From positions 1,741,501-1,805,500 of the forward strand of contig JAHQIY010000007.1 in the NCBI GenBank assembly GCA_019054805.1: DNA of 64,000 nt, written 5' to 3'. The notes beneath the pieces were generated by a model that was not told the DNA's origin, ran no database searches, and was given only the letters and a program-made list of their open reading frames with translations. Shown one piece after another: positions 10,720-23,300 of the stretch. Each line of letters opens with the position of its first letter. Position 1 is the first letter of the stretch. A program made the position numbers and the translations under genes. This DNA is from Brachionus manjavacas (taxonomy: Eukaryota > Rotifera > Eurotatoria > Ploima > Brachionidae).

Positions 10720-12219
10720 ATGTTTCGGTTGGTAAAACACATTCAGAATTTAAGTTTCAGGCCTAATTTAAATCAAACCATCAAATTTTCCACTCGACCA
10801 TCTATAAAACTTGGCTACAATCCGAAAATATGCATTGTAGGCAGTGGGCCAGCTGCATTGTACACAGCTCAATATCTGCTGAAAAATCTCAACTCAAGCA
10901 ATATAAGTATAGATGTCTTCGAAAAGCTTCCAGTGCCCTTTGGACTGGTCCGCTACGGAGTCGCACCTGATCATCAAGATGTCAAAAATGTGATTAACTC
11001 ATTTACCGAAACGCTCAAGAACAAACAAGTCAACTTTTTTGGAAATGTCAGCATTGGGTCTGATTTGAAAATAGGTGAGCTTCTGGATGCCTACAATTCT
11101 GTAGTTCTAGCCTATGGCTCAATGGGCGACAACTATCTTAACATACCAGGTGAAAAGGAATTTTCAAATGTCATATCAGCTAGAGACATAGTTAGTTTGT
11201 ACAATGGTCTACCAAATAGTGAAAATCTAAAAATTGACTTGAACGGACAACAGGCAGTGATAATCGGAGCCGGAAATGTAGCAATTGATGTTGCACGAAT
11301 GCTGGTCAGTCCTATAGACAAACTAGCTCAAACGGACATTTCTTCATTCGCTTTAAACCTTTTCAAAAGTCAAAACAAAATCGAGCATGTGTCTATTGTA
11401 GCCAGACGTGGTGTCCTTAATGCTGCATTTACTCTTAAGGAATTAAGAGAATTGACAAAACTAGATTCTGTTGAATGTAGATTAGATGCGGAAAACTTTT
11501 CCCACTTTGATTTAGAAAATTTGTTAAGTAAATTGGCTAGGCCTCGTAGGCGCATTACAGAGTTTTTGTACAATTTGTCCAAGCAGTCTCAATCTTCAGA
11601 GCCTAAAAAGGTGATTGAATTAAAATTTTTAAAGACACCTTTGGAAATATTGGGAAACGAGCACAAACAAGTCACCGGTGTTAAATTCAAAAATAATAAA
11701 TACAAATTTGACTTGGAAAATTTACACCAAAGCTTTGATTCGGATGAAAAATTAAACTCAATTCCGATAGTTGAAGATTCGAACAAGCAAGTAGAAGTGA
11801 TGCCGTGTGGCTTGCTGGTCAAAAGTATTGGATACAAAAACGTGAGTATTGATAGCGAAATACCATTTGACAAAAAGTCCGGAGTTGTGCCAAATGATAA
11901 AGGAAAGGTGATTGGCAAGGAAGGACTGTATTGTACTGGATGGATAAAGCGGGGTCCACGAGGGGTCATAGTGGACACCACTTCAGATGCCTTTGAAACA
12001 GCCCAGAAACTTTATGCTGATTTGGTCAACACTGGAACGGATAAGCCTGGTGCGGAAAGGATAGCTGAAATTTTGAAGAAGCGAAATGTAAGATTTGTTG
12101 ATAAAGAAGGCTGGGATAGAATTGACCAAGCCGAGATTAAGCGAGGCAAAGAAATCGGAAAACCTAGAGAAAAACTGCAAAGTATAGACGAAATGCTCAA
12201 GGTAGCGCTTGAGAAATAG
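10720..12219 (+). CDS. FDXR: NADPH:adrenodoxin (ferredoxin) reductase, mitochondrial
   Basis: This intronless ORF of 499 residues passes electrons from NADPH through FAD to mitochondrial ferredoxin, which feeds Fe-S cluster assembly, heme A synthesis and steroid hydroxylation. Residues 1-30 are basic and hydroxylated without acidic residues, as in a mitochondrial presequence. The FAD-binding Rossmann motif is GSGPAA at 41-46, followed by FEKLPVPFGLVRYGVAPDH. The NADP-binding motif GAGNVAIDVAR lies at 183-193, the ARRG word at 228-231, and the family signature TGWIKRGPRGVI at 406-417. The length is normal for the family. The usual third glycine of the first motif is alanine, a tolerated change. 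Polyadenylation signals follow the stop closely (12231 and 12244), and the next gene begins 165 bases downstream on the same strand. Confidence 0.97.
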   Translation: MFRLVKHIQNLSFRPNLNQTIKFSTRPSIKLGYNPKICIVGSGPAALYTAQYLLKNLNSSNISIDVFEKLPVPFGLVRYGVAPDHQDVKNVINSFTETLKNKQVNFFGNVSIGSDLKIGELLDAYNSVVLAYGSMGDNYLNIPGEKEFSNVISARDIVSLYNGLPNSENLKIDLNGQQAVIIGAGNVAIDVARMLVSPIDKLAQTDISSFALNLFKSQNKIEHVSIVARRGVLNAAFTLKELRELTKLDSVECRLDAENFSHFDLENLLSKLARPRRRITEFLYNLSKQSQSSEPKKVIELKFLKTPLEILGNEHKQVTGVKFKNNKYKFDLENLHQSFDSDEKLNSIPIVEDSNKQVEVMPCGLLVKSIGYKNVSIDSEIPFDKKSGVVPNDKGKVIGKEGLYCTGWIKRGPRGVIVDTTSDAFETAQKLYADLVNTGTDKPGAERIAEILKKRNVRFVDKEGWDRIDQAEIKRGKEIGKPREKLQSIDEMLKVALEK

Positions 12220-12230
12220 CTTTTTGGATT

Positions 12231-12249
12231 AATAAAGTTAGTAAATAAA
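12231..12249 (+). terminator. FDXR polyadenylation signals
   Basis: Two AATAAA hexamers (12231-12236 and 12244-12249) lie within 30 bases of the FDXR stop codon. This implies a very short 3' UTR in this compact block. Confidence 0.6.
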
Positions 12250-12384
12250 ATTGAATTTGTTAAATCAATCGGAAGCAGTTGTAAATTTTCTATTTATATT
12301 AATTATCAAGTGTTTAGTATTAATAACCTAAATTAGTTTTAGATTTTTTTTAATTAAAATTTTTGTTAAATAAAAAAGTTTAAA

Positions 12385-14268
12385 ATGTTACAAAATTGGA
12401 AAAATTTGACCCATTTGGTCAAGTCTTTGACAAAAATTAATAAAAAATTAGAAATTAGAAGGTCTTTAATCATTAGCAAAAGTCTTAGCGCTAAGGATGA
12501 CGATAAAACTAAAAGAACAAATAAAGTTAAACTTTATCCAGGATTTCAAGCTTCTCATGAAGAAATACAACAATCGGTGTTGAATGAAGACAGTTCTTCT
12601 GTGCAAAATTTTTATGGTATAAAACCCCGAATATTATTAATTTCTAGATTTAAATAGATTTTTTCTAGCTAAGAAAGTAATTGAAGATTTTTATGGCTTA
12701 AATGAACTAGAGTATGAAAAAGAAGACATTTCAGCAGAAGAATCAGCAGAGAGTAAGTATAGCTCTATTTAAGTGCCAACAAAAAATTCATTAAAATTAG
12801 AAAAAAAAATATATAATTTCAAGTTTTACATATTCGGCATTAAATTCAATGGATTAAGCTTTCCTTTTAAATTAATCTATCCAGAAAAAAGTAATTTAAA
12901 ATTCGAAAAAATTTCAACTTTTATCAGATTTATACATTGAATTTTAGTATAAAAAAAATAAAAAAATTCTTTTTCTAAAAATTGAAAATTTAATTTGTAA
13001 ATTTTGTCCTAAAAAAATCATTAGAATGTATAGAGCCCAAAATCATAAACCTTAGTCTCAGACATTCTAATTTTTAATATTTTTGATATTTAGATAGTAT
13101 AAATTTTGAAACAAAATTCATTACAAAGAAATTTATTTTAAAACAAAAATTATTAAGGATGATAGAATCCGAGGAAGCTATTGATTCGAGATTACAGTTT
13201 ATGATTTGGAGCGTTATTCATTCGAAAGATTTTTTTCCTAAGGTTTAAAATCAAGCCAGTGATCCTGAGATTAAATACCGTTGAACACCTAATTATCAAT
13301 TTTAGATTATAATGAAATATTTAAAAAAAATGAACAATATGGAAAGACAGAGAGATTAAATGAGGCAAACATAAACATTAATTTTCTTTAATTTGTATAT
13401 TGCCACCTGTAAAATTTAAGTTATTCCTTAAATTATTGCTTAAACTTCTAAAGTAATTTTCATCAATTTTGTTTCTAAAGAATAGATCCAAAGAAATAGA
13501 CTATTCCTTATGAATAAAATTTTGTAATGTGCTTAAATTTCATTTCATCTTTTTTATCTGTTAAATAAAAAAATTAAAATTTTTCTCTTCGATTATATCT
13601 TTTGCTGATTATATTGAATTCTAAAAGATTAATTCATGAAAAATAAAAAAGATCAAGGCTTAATTTTAGCTAAAATTTAAAAATGAAAAATTTTTAAAAT
13701 TTATTTTTTCATTCTTTTGTAATATTAAGTATCCTGTTTTTAAGCCAATTTATCAATTTTATAAATCAAAACATAGAATGAAATCAATATACTCTTGTTT
13801 TTATATTGATAATTTTAGAACAAAATTTTAACCTCTTTTTAAGCTTACCACGAATTCAATATTGAAAATGCGATCAAAATTCTAAAACAGGAGAATGTTC
13901 AAGATATTGCATGCATTGAATTGCCTAAAGACATAAATTATGCCGACCACATGCTAATCGGAAACTGTTTATCTGACAAGCATTTGAACTCAGTTTTTTT
14001 ATCCATTAATAAAAAGTACAAGTTTCTAAAAGAAGACTCAGATTCTTATCTGAATCGAAAATCTGGAAAAGAATCGAAATGGTGCGCCATTGATACTGGA
14101 AAAATTGTCATACATTTATTTTTACCAGAATGCCGCGAATTTTACGATCTAGAGTGTTTGTGGACATGTGGAAGTGAATTTGATGAAAAATATCTGCAGT
14201 TCAAGGATGAGCAGAAACAAATTGAAAAAAAATTAACACTCATGGAGGTCAATCAAGATGAAAAATAA
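12385..14268 (+). CDS. MALSU1: Mitochondrial ribosome silencing factor (RsfS/MALSU1 family)
   Basis: Exons 12385-12616, 12669-12752 and 13844-14268 join in phase 1 at both junctions to give 246 residues, close to human MALSU1. The third exon holds the RsfS/Iojap domain: an N-terminal helix (IENAIKILKQENVQDIACIEL), the central part with INYADHMLIG, and the diagnostic C-terminal run with W-C-A-I-D-T-G-K-I-V-I-H-L-F and the word EFYDLECLW. The protein binds uL14m of the mitochondrial large ribosomal subunit and assists assembly or blocks premature subunit joining. The N-terminus is basic and rich in K/S/L, as in a mitochondrial presequence. Intron 1 is 52 nt and intron 2 about 1.1 kb. It lies between FDXR and UFC1 on the same strand, and the polyadenylation signal is at 14294-14299. 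Confidence 0.9.
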
Positions 14269-14293
14269 AATTAGCTAACTTTTGACTTTTGTT

Positions 14294-14299
14294 AATAAA
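14294..14299 (+). terminator. MALSU1 polyadenylation signal
   Basis: AATAAA lies 26 bases past the MALSU1 stop and about 107 bases before the UFC1 start codon. Confidence 0.6.
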
Positions 14300-14405
14300 A
14301 ATTTTTTTTTAAATTTAATCTTTTTTCCTATAAATTTATAGAAGTAAATGTCTATGCATAAATAAATACTTTTTGAGCTTGAATTTTTTATGATTACAAT
14401 TAGAA

Positions 14406-14973
14406 ATGGTCGACGAAGTAACCAAAAAAACTTTGGCAAGCATTCCACTATTGAAAACCAAAGCTGGTCCGAGAGAAAAAACTGAATGGCCTGAACGACT
14501 TAAAGAAGAATATTGTTCTCTGATTAAATATGTCGAGAATAACAAACAAGCAGATAACGACTGGTTCAGATTGGAATCGAATTCTGATGGCACAAAATGG
14601 TGGGGAAAGTGCTGGTACATTCATGAATTAATAAAATATGAATTCAATGTTGAATTTGATATCCCTGTTACTTATCCGACCACCCCGCCTGAGATAGCTT
14701 TGCCCGAACTGGATGGTAAAACTGCAAAAATGTACAGAGGTGGCAAAATATGTATGACTGATCATTTTAAACCATTATGGGCCAGAAATGTAGGGAAATT
14801 TGGAATAGCTCATGCAATGGCATTAGGGGTTTTTTTCTTTTTATTTTAAAAAGGAATTTTAAATTATTTTTTTTAACTAGCTTGGTCCTTGGCTTGCCGT
14901 CGAAATCCCTGATTTAATTTCTAAAGGCATCATTACCAAAACTGAAAATGCTGGGACTTCTCAAAATGCCTAG
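14406..14973 (+). CDS. UFC1: UFM1-conjugating enzyme E2
   Basis: Two exons, 14406-14828 and 14881-14973, are separated by a 52-nt intron and give 171 residues (human 167). UFC1 accepts the ubiquitin-like modifier UFM1 from UBA5 on its active cysteine and passes it, with UFL1, to targets such as ribosomal protein uL24 at the ER. The catalytic Cys is residue 116, as in human, in [18 protein letters not shown]. It is preceded by the family TAK word (GKTAKMY), and the last exon carries [13 protein letters not shown]. The N-terminal helix and E2 core are complete. The start is supported by the family's usual length; an acceptor-like ttag lies a few bases upstream of the ATG. AATAAA is at 15028-15033. 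Confidence 0.98.
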
Positions 14974-15027
14974 TTTTTAACCACGTGTTAGACGTCAAAT
15001 ACATTTTTAATTTTTTGCATACTTTTA

Positions 15028-15033
15028 AATAAA
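15028..15033 (+). terminator. UFC1 polyadenylation signal
   Basis: AATAAA lies 55 bases beyond the UFC1 stop codon, ahead of the UCHL3 start at 15321. Confidence 0.6.
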
Positions 15034-15320
15034 TTTATTTAAATTATTTATTTTTTATTTATATTTAATTGTATGTTTAGATTATTAATGATAATTTTTT
15101 ATTCAGCTAAATTGAAAATTTTATAATTTTAGAGCAAATTTGAAAGAGAAGTTTTTTGTGCGATTAACAAATAAAATTTATAAGAAAAAATTGAGAAATT
15201 AAAACTTTGTGAAAGTGAAATTATTCTGTCTATCTGTAATTTAAAATTTTATTTTCGAAGCTAGTTTAAGTTCAAATTTTAGATTTTTTTTGTTAACAAA
15301 TTCAGAGCAAGCAGCACTAA

Positions 15321-16329
15321 ATGGAAAGCTCAAGATCAGAAACCAGATGGCTTCCACTTGAATCAAACCCTGAAGTAATTATTAAATATTTTTTTATTTT
15401 GTTTTTATTTTCATAATTTTATTTTGAGGTTATTAATAAAGTAAATTTTTCAAAATTTTCTTTTGAAAATGAGTCTTTAAACAACATTTTAGTATGTAAA
15501 TAACATTGGTGTAAATACAGATAACTATGAGTTCATGGATATTTACGGACTAGAACCAGAATTATTGCAAATGGTTCCAAGGCCATGTGTAGCGGTTTTA
15601 TTGCTTTTTCCGGTGACTAAATTGGTAAAATAAAAAACAAAATTTTGAACTGACAATTAAATTTTTTTTTAAGTATCAAGATTTTAGAAATGAGCAGATT
15701 AAGCAAAAAAAAGAGAAAAAAATTAGTCCTAATTTGTTTTACACAAAACAAACAGTCCAGAATGCATGCGGGACGGTAGCTCTTATTCACGCATTAGCGA
15801 ACAACAAGAAAGCGCTAAATATAGATAGTAATTTGAAAATAATAATTAATGGATTTTAAATTTTAAAACTTTTTTTTAAAGAGGAAAAAGCATTTGGAAA
15901 ATATTTGAAAGCTACTGAGAAAATGACACCAGAAGAGAGTGCCGAGTACCTCAGAACCGATGATAGCATAACTAATGCTCACCAAGAATCGGCTGTAGAG
16001 GGGCAAACAGAAGTAAAATTTTATTTTATTTATATTAAAACAAAAAAAATTCTAATTTAAGGCACCAAATCTAAGCGAATCGGTTGACTTGCATTTCATT
16101 ACATTTGTTGAGAAGGATGGAGACTTGTATGAACTTGATGGAGGTTTAGGTCATGCAATTAACCACGGTCCTTGTGGCGATGATCTTCTTGAGGTAAAAA
16201 TATTTTGTCATCAAAAATTTGTCTCATTTTTTTTTAAAGGCATTCAGTAACTACTTCAAAAATTTGATTGAACTCAATCCAGATGAAAATCGCTTTAATT
16301 TGATCGGCTTGGCTGCTAAAAATGACTAA
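15321..16329 (+). CDS. UCHL3: Ubiquitin C-terminal hydrolase, UCHL3 type
   Basis: Six exons (15321-15374, 15493-15624, 15674-15827, 15882-16012, 16062-16193, 16240-16329) join in phase to give 230 residues, the same length as human UCHL3. This cysteine peptidase (C12) removes small adducts from ubiquitin or NEDD8. The start is [10 protein letters not shown], followed by [14 protein letters not shown]. The oxyanion Gln88 and catalytic Cys94 lie in the region [11 protein letters not shown], His168 in DLHFI and Asp183 in YELDG; all match the human positions less one. The crossover loop region ([10 protein letters not shown] to GQTE) is present. The introns are short, about 46-120 nt. An acceptor-like ttcag lies upstream of the start. 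The polyadenylation signal at 16405 falls inside a hairpin. Confidence 0.98.
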
Positions 16330-16373
16330 TTTTATTTTTTGATGATTTAAAGAGAACATTTAAACAACCCTGT

Positions 16374-16432
16374 AAATTCGAGTTTATAATGAATTTATTA
16401 ATCAAATAAACCTGGATATACAGGGTTATCTA
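16374..16432. repeat. Imperfect palindrome at the UCHL3 3' end containing AATAAA
   Basis: The arms aaccctgta and tacagggtt enclose about 45 bases, with inner pairing gagtttat / ataaacc. The hexamer AATAAA (16405-16410) lies within the fold, 76 bases after the UCHL3 stop. The outer word tacagggttatct resembles termini of Tc1/mariner-type elements, so this may be a pair of transposon ends or a tiny foldback element used as the poly(A) region. Confidence 0.5.
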
Positions 16433-19400
16433 AAATGGCCACATTTGAAATACATGCTAAATAAATGATAAAAAAATAATTTGTTGATTTGTTGATTTTT
16501 TACACTTGAGCATATTTTTGTATTTTTTTTTATTCTACTAGATGATGTTTTTTGGTAGAAAAAATAACAGATATTTATAGGGATTTTTGGAATTTATCGA
16601 ATTGTTTTTGTCTAATTAAATTGAAATATTTAAATTCTATACATGATGATAAAAGCAATCTATTCTCATAAGAATTTAATGATCTTAAATTTAATGATTT
16701 TAAAAGCGAATTTCTTTGTTTATTTGGTTTGATTTGTTTTGATATCGGAGCTTAAAGCAGTCTAATGAAACAGCTTTTAGAACCTGGAAACAATAAATCC
16801 TCTTCAAAGGTGTTTATTTTCAAGTCATATTTTTATCGGTATTGATGGAAATTTGCAATAAGAATCTTTTGTTTTTAGTCAAGCAATTTTCAAAATGATT
16901 ATCATTTTTCAAATATTTTTTAAAAGGAATTAGATTTGTCATTTAGTCTTTTAAAACCAGATATCAAATTCATTCTCGCTCTAGAGATGGGATCAATTGT
17001 TTGAAATTTGATTCTAATTGAATTGTCTGATGATTTTACAAATATTAAGAATTTATTTTTAAACAGTCTGTTTCAAAATTATTTTTAAATAAAATTTTCA
17101 ACCAAATGAAAAAAAGTCAAGCCAAAAATTAATTTTTCATATTGAATAACTTCAAAGAATCTGCCCTACTCAGTTAAAACTAAAAAAATTTCATTCAAAG
17201 CTATCAGCAATTAATTTGAAAAAATTAATCAAATACGGCTGCTAAAAACTTGTTCTAAAAAAATTATCTCAAGCGCATTTCTCAGCTAAAGGTATCACTG
17301 GCATTCTCTTAAAATCTAAAAAAAATTCTTTTAATTAAATCCAAAAATTCTAAAATGTACTTCAAAATTTATATGTCTTCTTGGATTTAGAACTTTCAGA
17401 AAAATTTCTTTATTAAATATCGAATTTTTTGTCCTATGTGAGTATTTGTTTTGTATTCAATTTTATTTAATTTTCATTTATTTAATTGCTATTTACAAAG
17501 AAATCAACAAAAACTAAATCTTTTGTTGACCATATCACTTTTTTCTCTTTTGAAAATGAACGTCTGTACGTGGAAAGATATGCCATTTGCTCTGTCTAAT
17601 GCCAAATTAGAGTCGTTTTTAGTAACAAAACTTAACTTAACAGTCTACTTAGAATGCTCAATTTCTTGGTAAAATTTCAAATTTTATTTGATTCTTTATC
17701 AATTTTTCATGGTCTTGGGATAAATGAAAATTTAAGTCTACTAAAATATTTAGCTAATTATTTTTATGTGATTAAAAACGTGATATTTGATTGTCAATTT
17801 TTGAGTTTTTTTTTTAATTTTGAGTTAGCATTTACTTAAATTTGAATTAATATATCGTTAGGGATTTTATTTAAAAAATAATTAAGATTTAAATTTAAAA
17901 GTTGCATTTATTTTGTTCGCTGGCAAAAAATCGAGATCAGGTAAATAGAAAATTTTCTGTGTTTTGGGACCCATTATTTTTTTAATTTCCTTTAACCAAA
18001 CAATGGGGAATAGATCAAAAAATTGCGGATAAAAGCCAGTTAGATACTTAAATATTCCAACTTTTTTTAAAATCCAAACTATTTTTCTTTAAGGAGGAAT
18101 TTTTCGCTTTTTTTTGGTTCTGGGGTCAATTTTTTCGATTTTAAAAACCAAAATCTGAAACTTATAAATAAATTTCATACTATAATTTGATTTATTTGCT
18201 CGAGGCAAAATCAAAATTTTTCATTCCTTTAAAAGTAAATAAAATGTCAGAGTTTAAAGGTATGATCTTTGAGGAATTTAGTTCTTAATTAATAGGCTAG
18301 TATTCATTACAAATCTCTATTTCATCAAATTTTTAAAATATTATCTATCAAATATTTTCGAAATCTCAAATTAAATTTATAGGCGACATTTTTGATTTTC
18401 AAATTCAATCAAGCGTTCAGAATTACATTCGACTGATTTTGAATTAGTTTTTAATTATAAGGCTACGCTTTGTGTGCATGAAATACAAAAATTATGAGCA
18501 TTTTTTGAAAACCTGTCGCCAGATTCCGCTTAAATAGTAAATTTTAAACATTTAGCCTAGAGAAATTTAATTTATCAGTTTCTAAGCCGCAAGTTTTGAA
18601 TGAAAAAAATAGTCACTAGGTCGGGTCACTAGTAAATCCACTTGAAAATGTTTAAATTTAGTTGAATCCGTTCTTTTTGTTTTGTACAAAATTTTTAGTT
18701 TTTTTTTATTTTTAGACAAATATTGGCTCTGTAAGTTTGTTTTAGAATAATTTCGATTAAATTTTCTCTCAAGCAAATCTCTATTTGCATTAATGTTGAT
18801 TTCCAAGATGTTTTTAGGTGAAAATTTTCTAAATTTATCATCTTTAGCACAGAAAAAAATTCACTTTAATTCGAAAATTTATTACCTAAGAAAAATATGG
18901 ATAGTCTTTATTTGATTGACTCCAGGCTCTGAACTTGGCTTTTTGGTTTACTTTGTAGAAACTTAGAAAGCAATGCCTTTGGAAGTTTTTTTTAATTTTG
19001 CTCTTAACAATTAAGTTATTCTGTCACTTTTCATTCAAAATTAATTTAAATTTTATTTTTTTTCTAAAAAATGAGACTAGACTTTTTACACTAAAACTTG
19101 ATCGAACTCTTTATAAACAATGAATGTGAGTTTTTTAATCAAGGACAACAGCTTGTAAGATTTTCAAAATGAGTAATAGCTCTTTTTTGTCAATCAAGCA
19201 AAATGCAAATGTGGTATATTTTTCTAAAATAAAGAATTAAAAAGATTAATGCGAATTAACTTATTTTAAGGTGAACGTGATTAAAAGCTTAGTAAAACAC
19301 CCTTGGATAGCGGATTTAGCCGACTACAAATCGCTTGACTTATCATTTCGGGCAAATATAAACGAAAGTAAATTGAAGTGTACTTGTGATTATTATAAAA

Positions 19401-20363
19401 TTCTGGATTCAGTTTCACTAGCTTTGAGTACCAATTAAAACAAACAATGAAGAATGGGGACATTTTAAAGAATTCAATTGCAACTTAGTTTAATATGGCT
19501 TAATTTAAAACAAATTAAACCATTTGTTTGAGTTTAATTTTATTAAGTCAATTTTTATCAGGCAATTTTTTTTCTTTTTTTTAAATTGAGCTTAGATCAA
19601 ATTTTCTCAATAGTATCTAAAGGTGTTTTTTTATTAAAAAAAGATGATATTTTACTAACTTTTGTTTTTTATACAATTCCAAGCTTAAGAATTTTGTTAT
19701 TCAATAGATTTTGTTTACTGCTTTAGAAAAGCTAATGAACAAAGCCTAGAACAAGAAAAAAAAACAAAATTGCTTTGCATTCTTAATTTAATTAAGCTTG
19801 AATACAACTTTTTTTTCAGTAAAATTTTAAATTCTAATTTTCACAGCAAGGTAGAATTTAGTTTTATTTATTTTTTTTCATTAAAAAAATAATCTTGTTT
19901 TTTTTAAATTGAAATTTTTTCGTAGTTAATGAATTTTTATGAGCTCGTTAAATCGATCAAGATTCATTAGCAATTTCAGGATTTCATTGTTACACAATTC
20001 ACTGTTATAAAAATTGACAAATTTTTCCATTAATTTAATTCTTTATTTTTTCTAATAGATTTTAATCTTAACTAATCAAACTCGATTGTAATTGACTTAG
20101 ATCAACACTAACTCTGAAAATAAACATTTAACTTCAACCTTTGTTTTAGCAACAAGAACAATGAATATTTTGATCCAAGTTTAGGCTTTGCGTTTTATAC
20201 AAATAAAACAACTCAATTCCAAATTAAATTATTTATCGATTAATTTATTATTTAAGCCAAATTTTTTTCAAATTTTTTTGTACAATTTCGACTTGATAAA
20301 AATTAAAAGAAAATTTGAATAAAAATTTAATTTTTAAATTTATTTTTCTACAGACATATTAAG
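16433..20363. other. Gene-poor interval upstream of the LL5 gene
   Basis: About 3.9 kb of AT-rich DNA. No exon with supporting composition or recognisable product was found on either strand. A polypyrimidine-AG acceptor (tttttctacag) ends ten bases before the LL5 start codon, so a 5' non-coding or coding exon of that gene probably lies in this interval or its transcript is trans-spliced. I could not place it. Confidence 0.5.
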
Positions 20364-23300
20364 ATGGTGAATTTTTATAATTCAAAACCCGAATTGTCCA
20401 ACATTGACAAAAGCGAAGACTTCGAAAGGTCAAAAAACTCAAAGAGATCTTCCCTTCGGAATTTTAAGAGCTGGACGCCGTTCAATGACCACTCAGAAAC
20501 AAAAAAATCTTTTAAAGATGAATACTTAGTCGCCACAACAGGAATTGTGAGGCGGATGGCAAATTCCATTTCCTCTCAATTGTTGAACAAATCGAACTCA
20601 ACTTTAGAGCGACCAAAGCCAAATTTACTGCCCGACCGGCGCAGTCTTCGCCTATCGAAGCTTGACAAAAAAATCGATAGCTCTTTCCAAAAAAATCCAT
20701 CAAAGCCATCAATAAATCATGTCAAAAATAATTCAAATTTGTATTTTAAAGAAACAACTGATGGAATAAATATTCAATTGCAAGAGCCTCATTTGATTTC
20801 GGTGTCAATTGATGAGACCAAAAATGACCATAGCTCCGATCTACTCAGCAAAACCTCTATTCAAATATTTCCATTAAAATTAGGAAAATGCTCAGTTGGC
20901 TCGTCAGAAAAAAGCGATCTGGTAATTAAGGGACCCGGTATTCAATCACTTCACTGCTTCATTGAAAATAGCCCCAAATCTAAATCAATCGAAAATTTAC
21001 ACAAGGAAAACACACATTCTACTAATAGACGATATTTTGGCTCGTTGTTTAAAAGAGCCAAAACAAAAGACGCATCCAACAGTATGGTCACTTTGTACCC
21101 AATTGCTAAATTGTGTGCCATTGATGGCGTGCTAATCGAGAGTCCTACTGCTTTAACTTCAGGTAAAAAAATACTCTATTATTTTAAAGTAGGTTAGATA
21201 AAAGATAAAGTTTTAGATGATCAGGGCGAAAATTCATCTACTTAAGATACTTTTTTTATTCAGTTTTAGTTTATCTAATAATGGTTCATGTTAAATAGCC
21301 GATGGTGTTGGATCAGCATGGCAAAAAAATCGGATAAGATTTAACTTTTAACAAATTCAGATTCGAATAAAACGCATCACGGTACCATGATCGTAGCTCT
21401 AAGCATTTTTTTATTGTTGATAGAAGGATTTAAATTATATAATAGCTAAATCAATATTTAAGAGTTGAAAAATTAAAAGAAATTGATTTTCTCTCAAAGA
21501 TTTAATATTTTATTCTTTGTTCTTACTGATTATTTTTTATTAAAAAAATTTAAAATTATTTTGTTTTTAGGATTAGTTTAAATTGGAAACCAAAGCGGAA
21601 TTAATAATGAATTTATTTATTTTTTATTCCCGTGATTTTGCGGCTAAAATTTTTAAAATTAAATTATAGGCTTAACCTTTCGTAATCTCTTTAATTCAAG
21701 GAAAATCTGATTGTAACTAACTATTTGAAAAAATGCTTTAGAATATTTTCTGAAAAAAAAGAAATAGATTGAGAAAAAATTTATGTAGAATTCCAGCTCG
21801 CAGTTTTTAAAATGTTCAGACTAAGCATTGATTCTAATCAACATGGATAATTAATTAAAAGAATTTTTCTTATTATGGGCTTTGCAAAAAAAATAAACTT
21901 ATTCGAATGAAAAAAATAAAATAAATCAATCGATCGTATTTCGATTCAGCCATTTATTTATCATTATTTCAAATGTGCTGCTAATCCGGAGAATGGATAC
22001 TCAGACTTTTATTGTATTTAATAGTTTCGATTCAGAGCTCTTGAAATTCGACTAGGCCTTTAGAATATGTTTGAAAAATTTAATCAAATGGACACTTATA
22101 CGAATTTTAGTAAGGGGTCTTCCATTCATTTTGTTTGCTTGTCTTAAATTGAGTTCTTTAAATGTTTTAACAGAAGACCATATAAACGAGATATTTAGAT
22201 TGTATTCTTTTAATTTAATTCTAAGCAATGCTGAATTTAAATAAATCAACATCAAATTTACATTGAAATTTCTTACCTAAATAAACCAAAAGCATAGGGG
22301 ATCGGGAAGCCTGGCCAATTTTGTTTATTTTGATTAAAATGGCCAGACTACAACAAGGCACGTAATCATAAATTTGTGTTTTAATTAAATTTCTTTAAGA
22401 ATTAAGTTCTAGTTAGCATTTTTAATAATAATAATTTTAAATGAATTTTTGTATGTGATGACGTGCGTTCAATATTTTCGAAAAATTTATTTTTGTTAGA
22501 TGTGGTGCTCTGGTGTCATTAGACTTAAATGTATTATCCCTCGGAGAGATTTAATTAAATAAATTCATTAGAACAAAGCTTTTAGACTTTTATGAAAAAT
22601 AAAGTCCATTAGTTCTAGATAAAAAGATAAGTAAAATCGCAAGCTTTTGAAAGCAAAATTCGTTTGGCAACATGAAAATAATAAGAAATAGCAATTATAT
22701 AATTTAAAAAGAATTTATTTTAGAAATTTTTTCTCATTTAAATACAAAAGCTTAATTTGAAAATTTTTCAAAATGAAAAAATTTATTAATTTTTTTATTT
22801 AATTAAGGAAATATAATTTGTTTCGGTGAATCCAACTATTTTAGATATAATCATCCGAATAATGAAAATAGACTAAATTCACGAAAAGAAGAGAAATCAA
22901 GCGAACAAAGTTCAGATAATAAATCTAAAGTTGAAAAAGCTTCAATTATTGCAACCAAGAGCCAAAGTAATAAACCATGACTTAGAAATTTAATTTTTTT
23001 TTTAAATAAAATAAAATTGCTTTAAATTTTAAAGACAAAGAAGAAAATACTGAAAAAATGTTAGACCACCAAGAAACTCAATTGAGCGAAAGTAACCCCA
23101 AGGGCGATGAATTCAATTCCAAAGGTTGGTAATTTTTTGTCTCATTTTGCATTCAAAAATATTAATTGCTCATCACAGACTTAATTAAGTTTTTATTTTT
23201 AAATTTGACACTCACCAGATTAGTCTTAAGTTATTAGCTATGAATAATTGGAAAAGTAGCAAGACAAAATAACAAAATATCCATTTTTTTTGATTTTATT

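Noticed and set aside
11133-12200. Antisense ORFs opposite FDXR
   Set aside because: They are complementary-strand shadows of the long conserved FDXR frame.
17451-17839. Two short plus-strand ORFs between UCHL3 and LL5
   Set aside because: The length is within chance for this composition, with no splice context and no recognisable product.
22052-22255. Minus-strand ORF containing NGRPLTKIRIS
   Set aside because: It is weakly reminiscent of RNA-binding or LINE ORF1 words, but too short and isolated to call.
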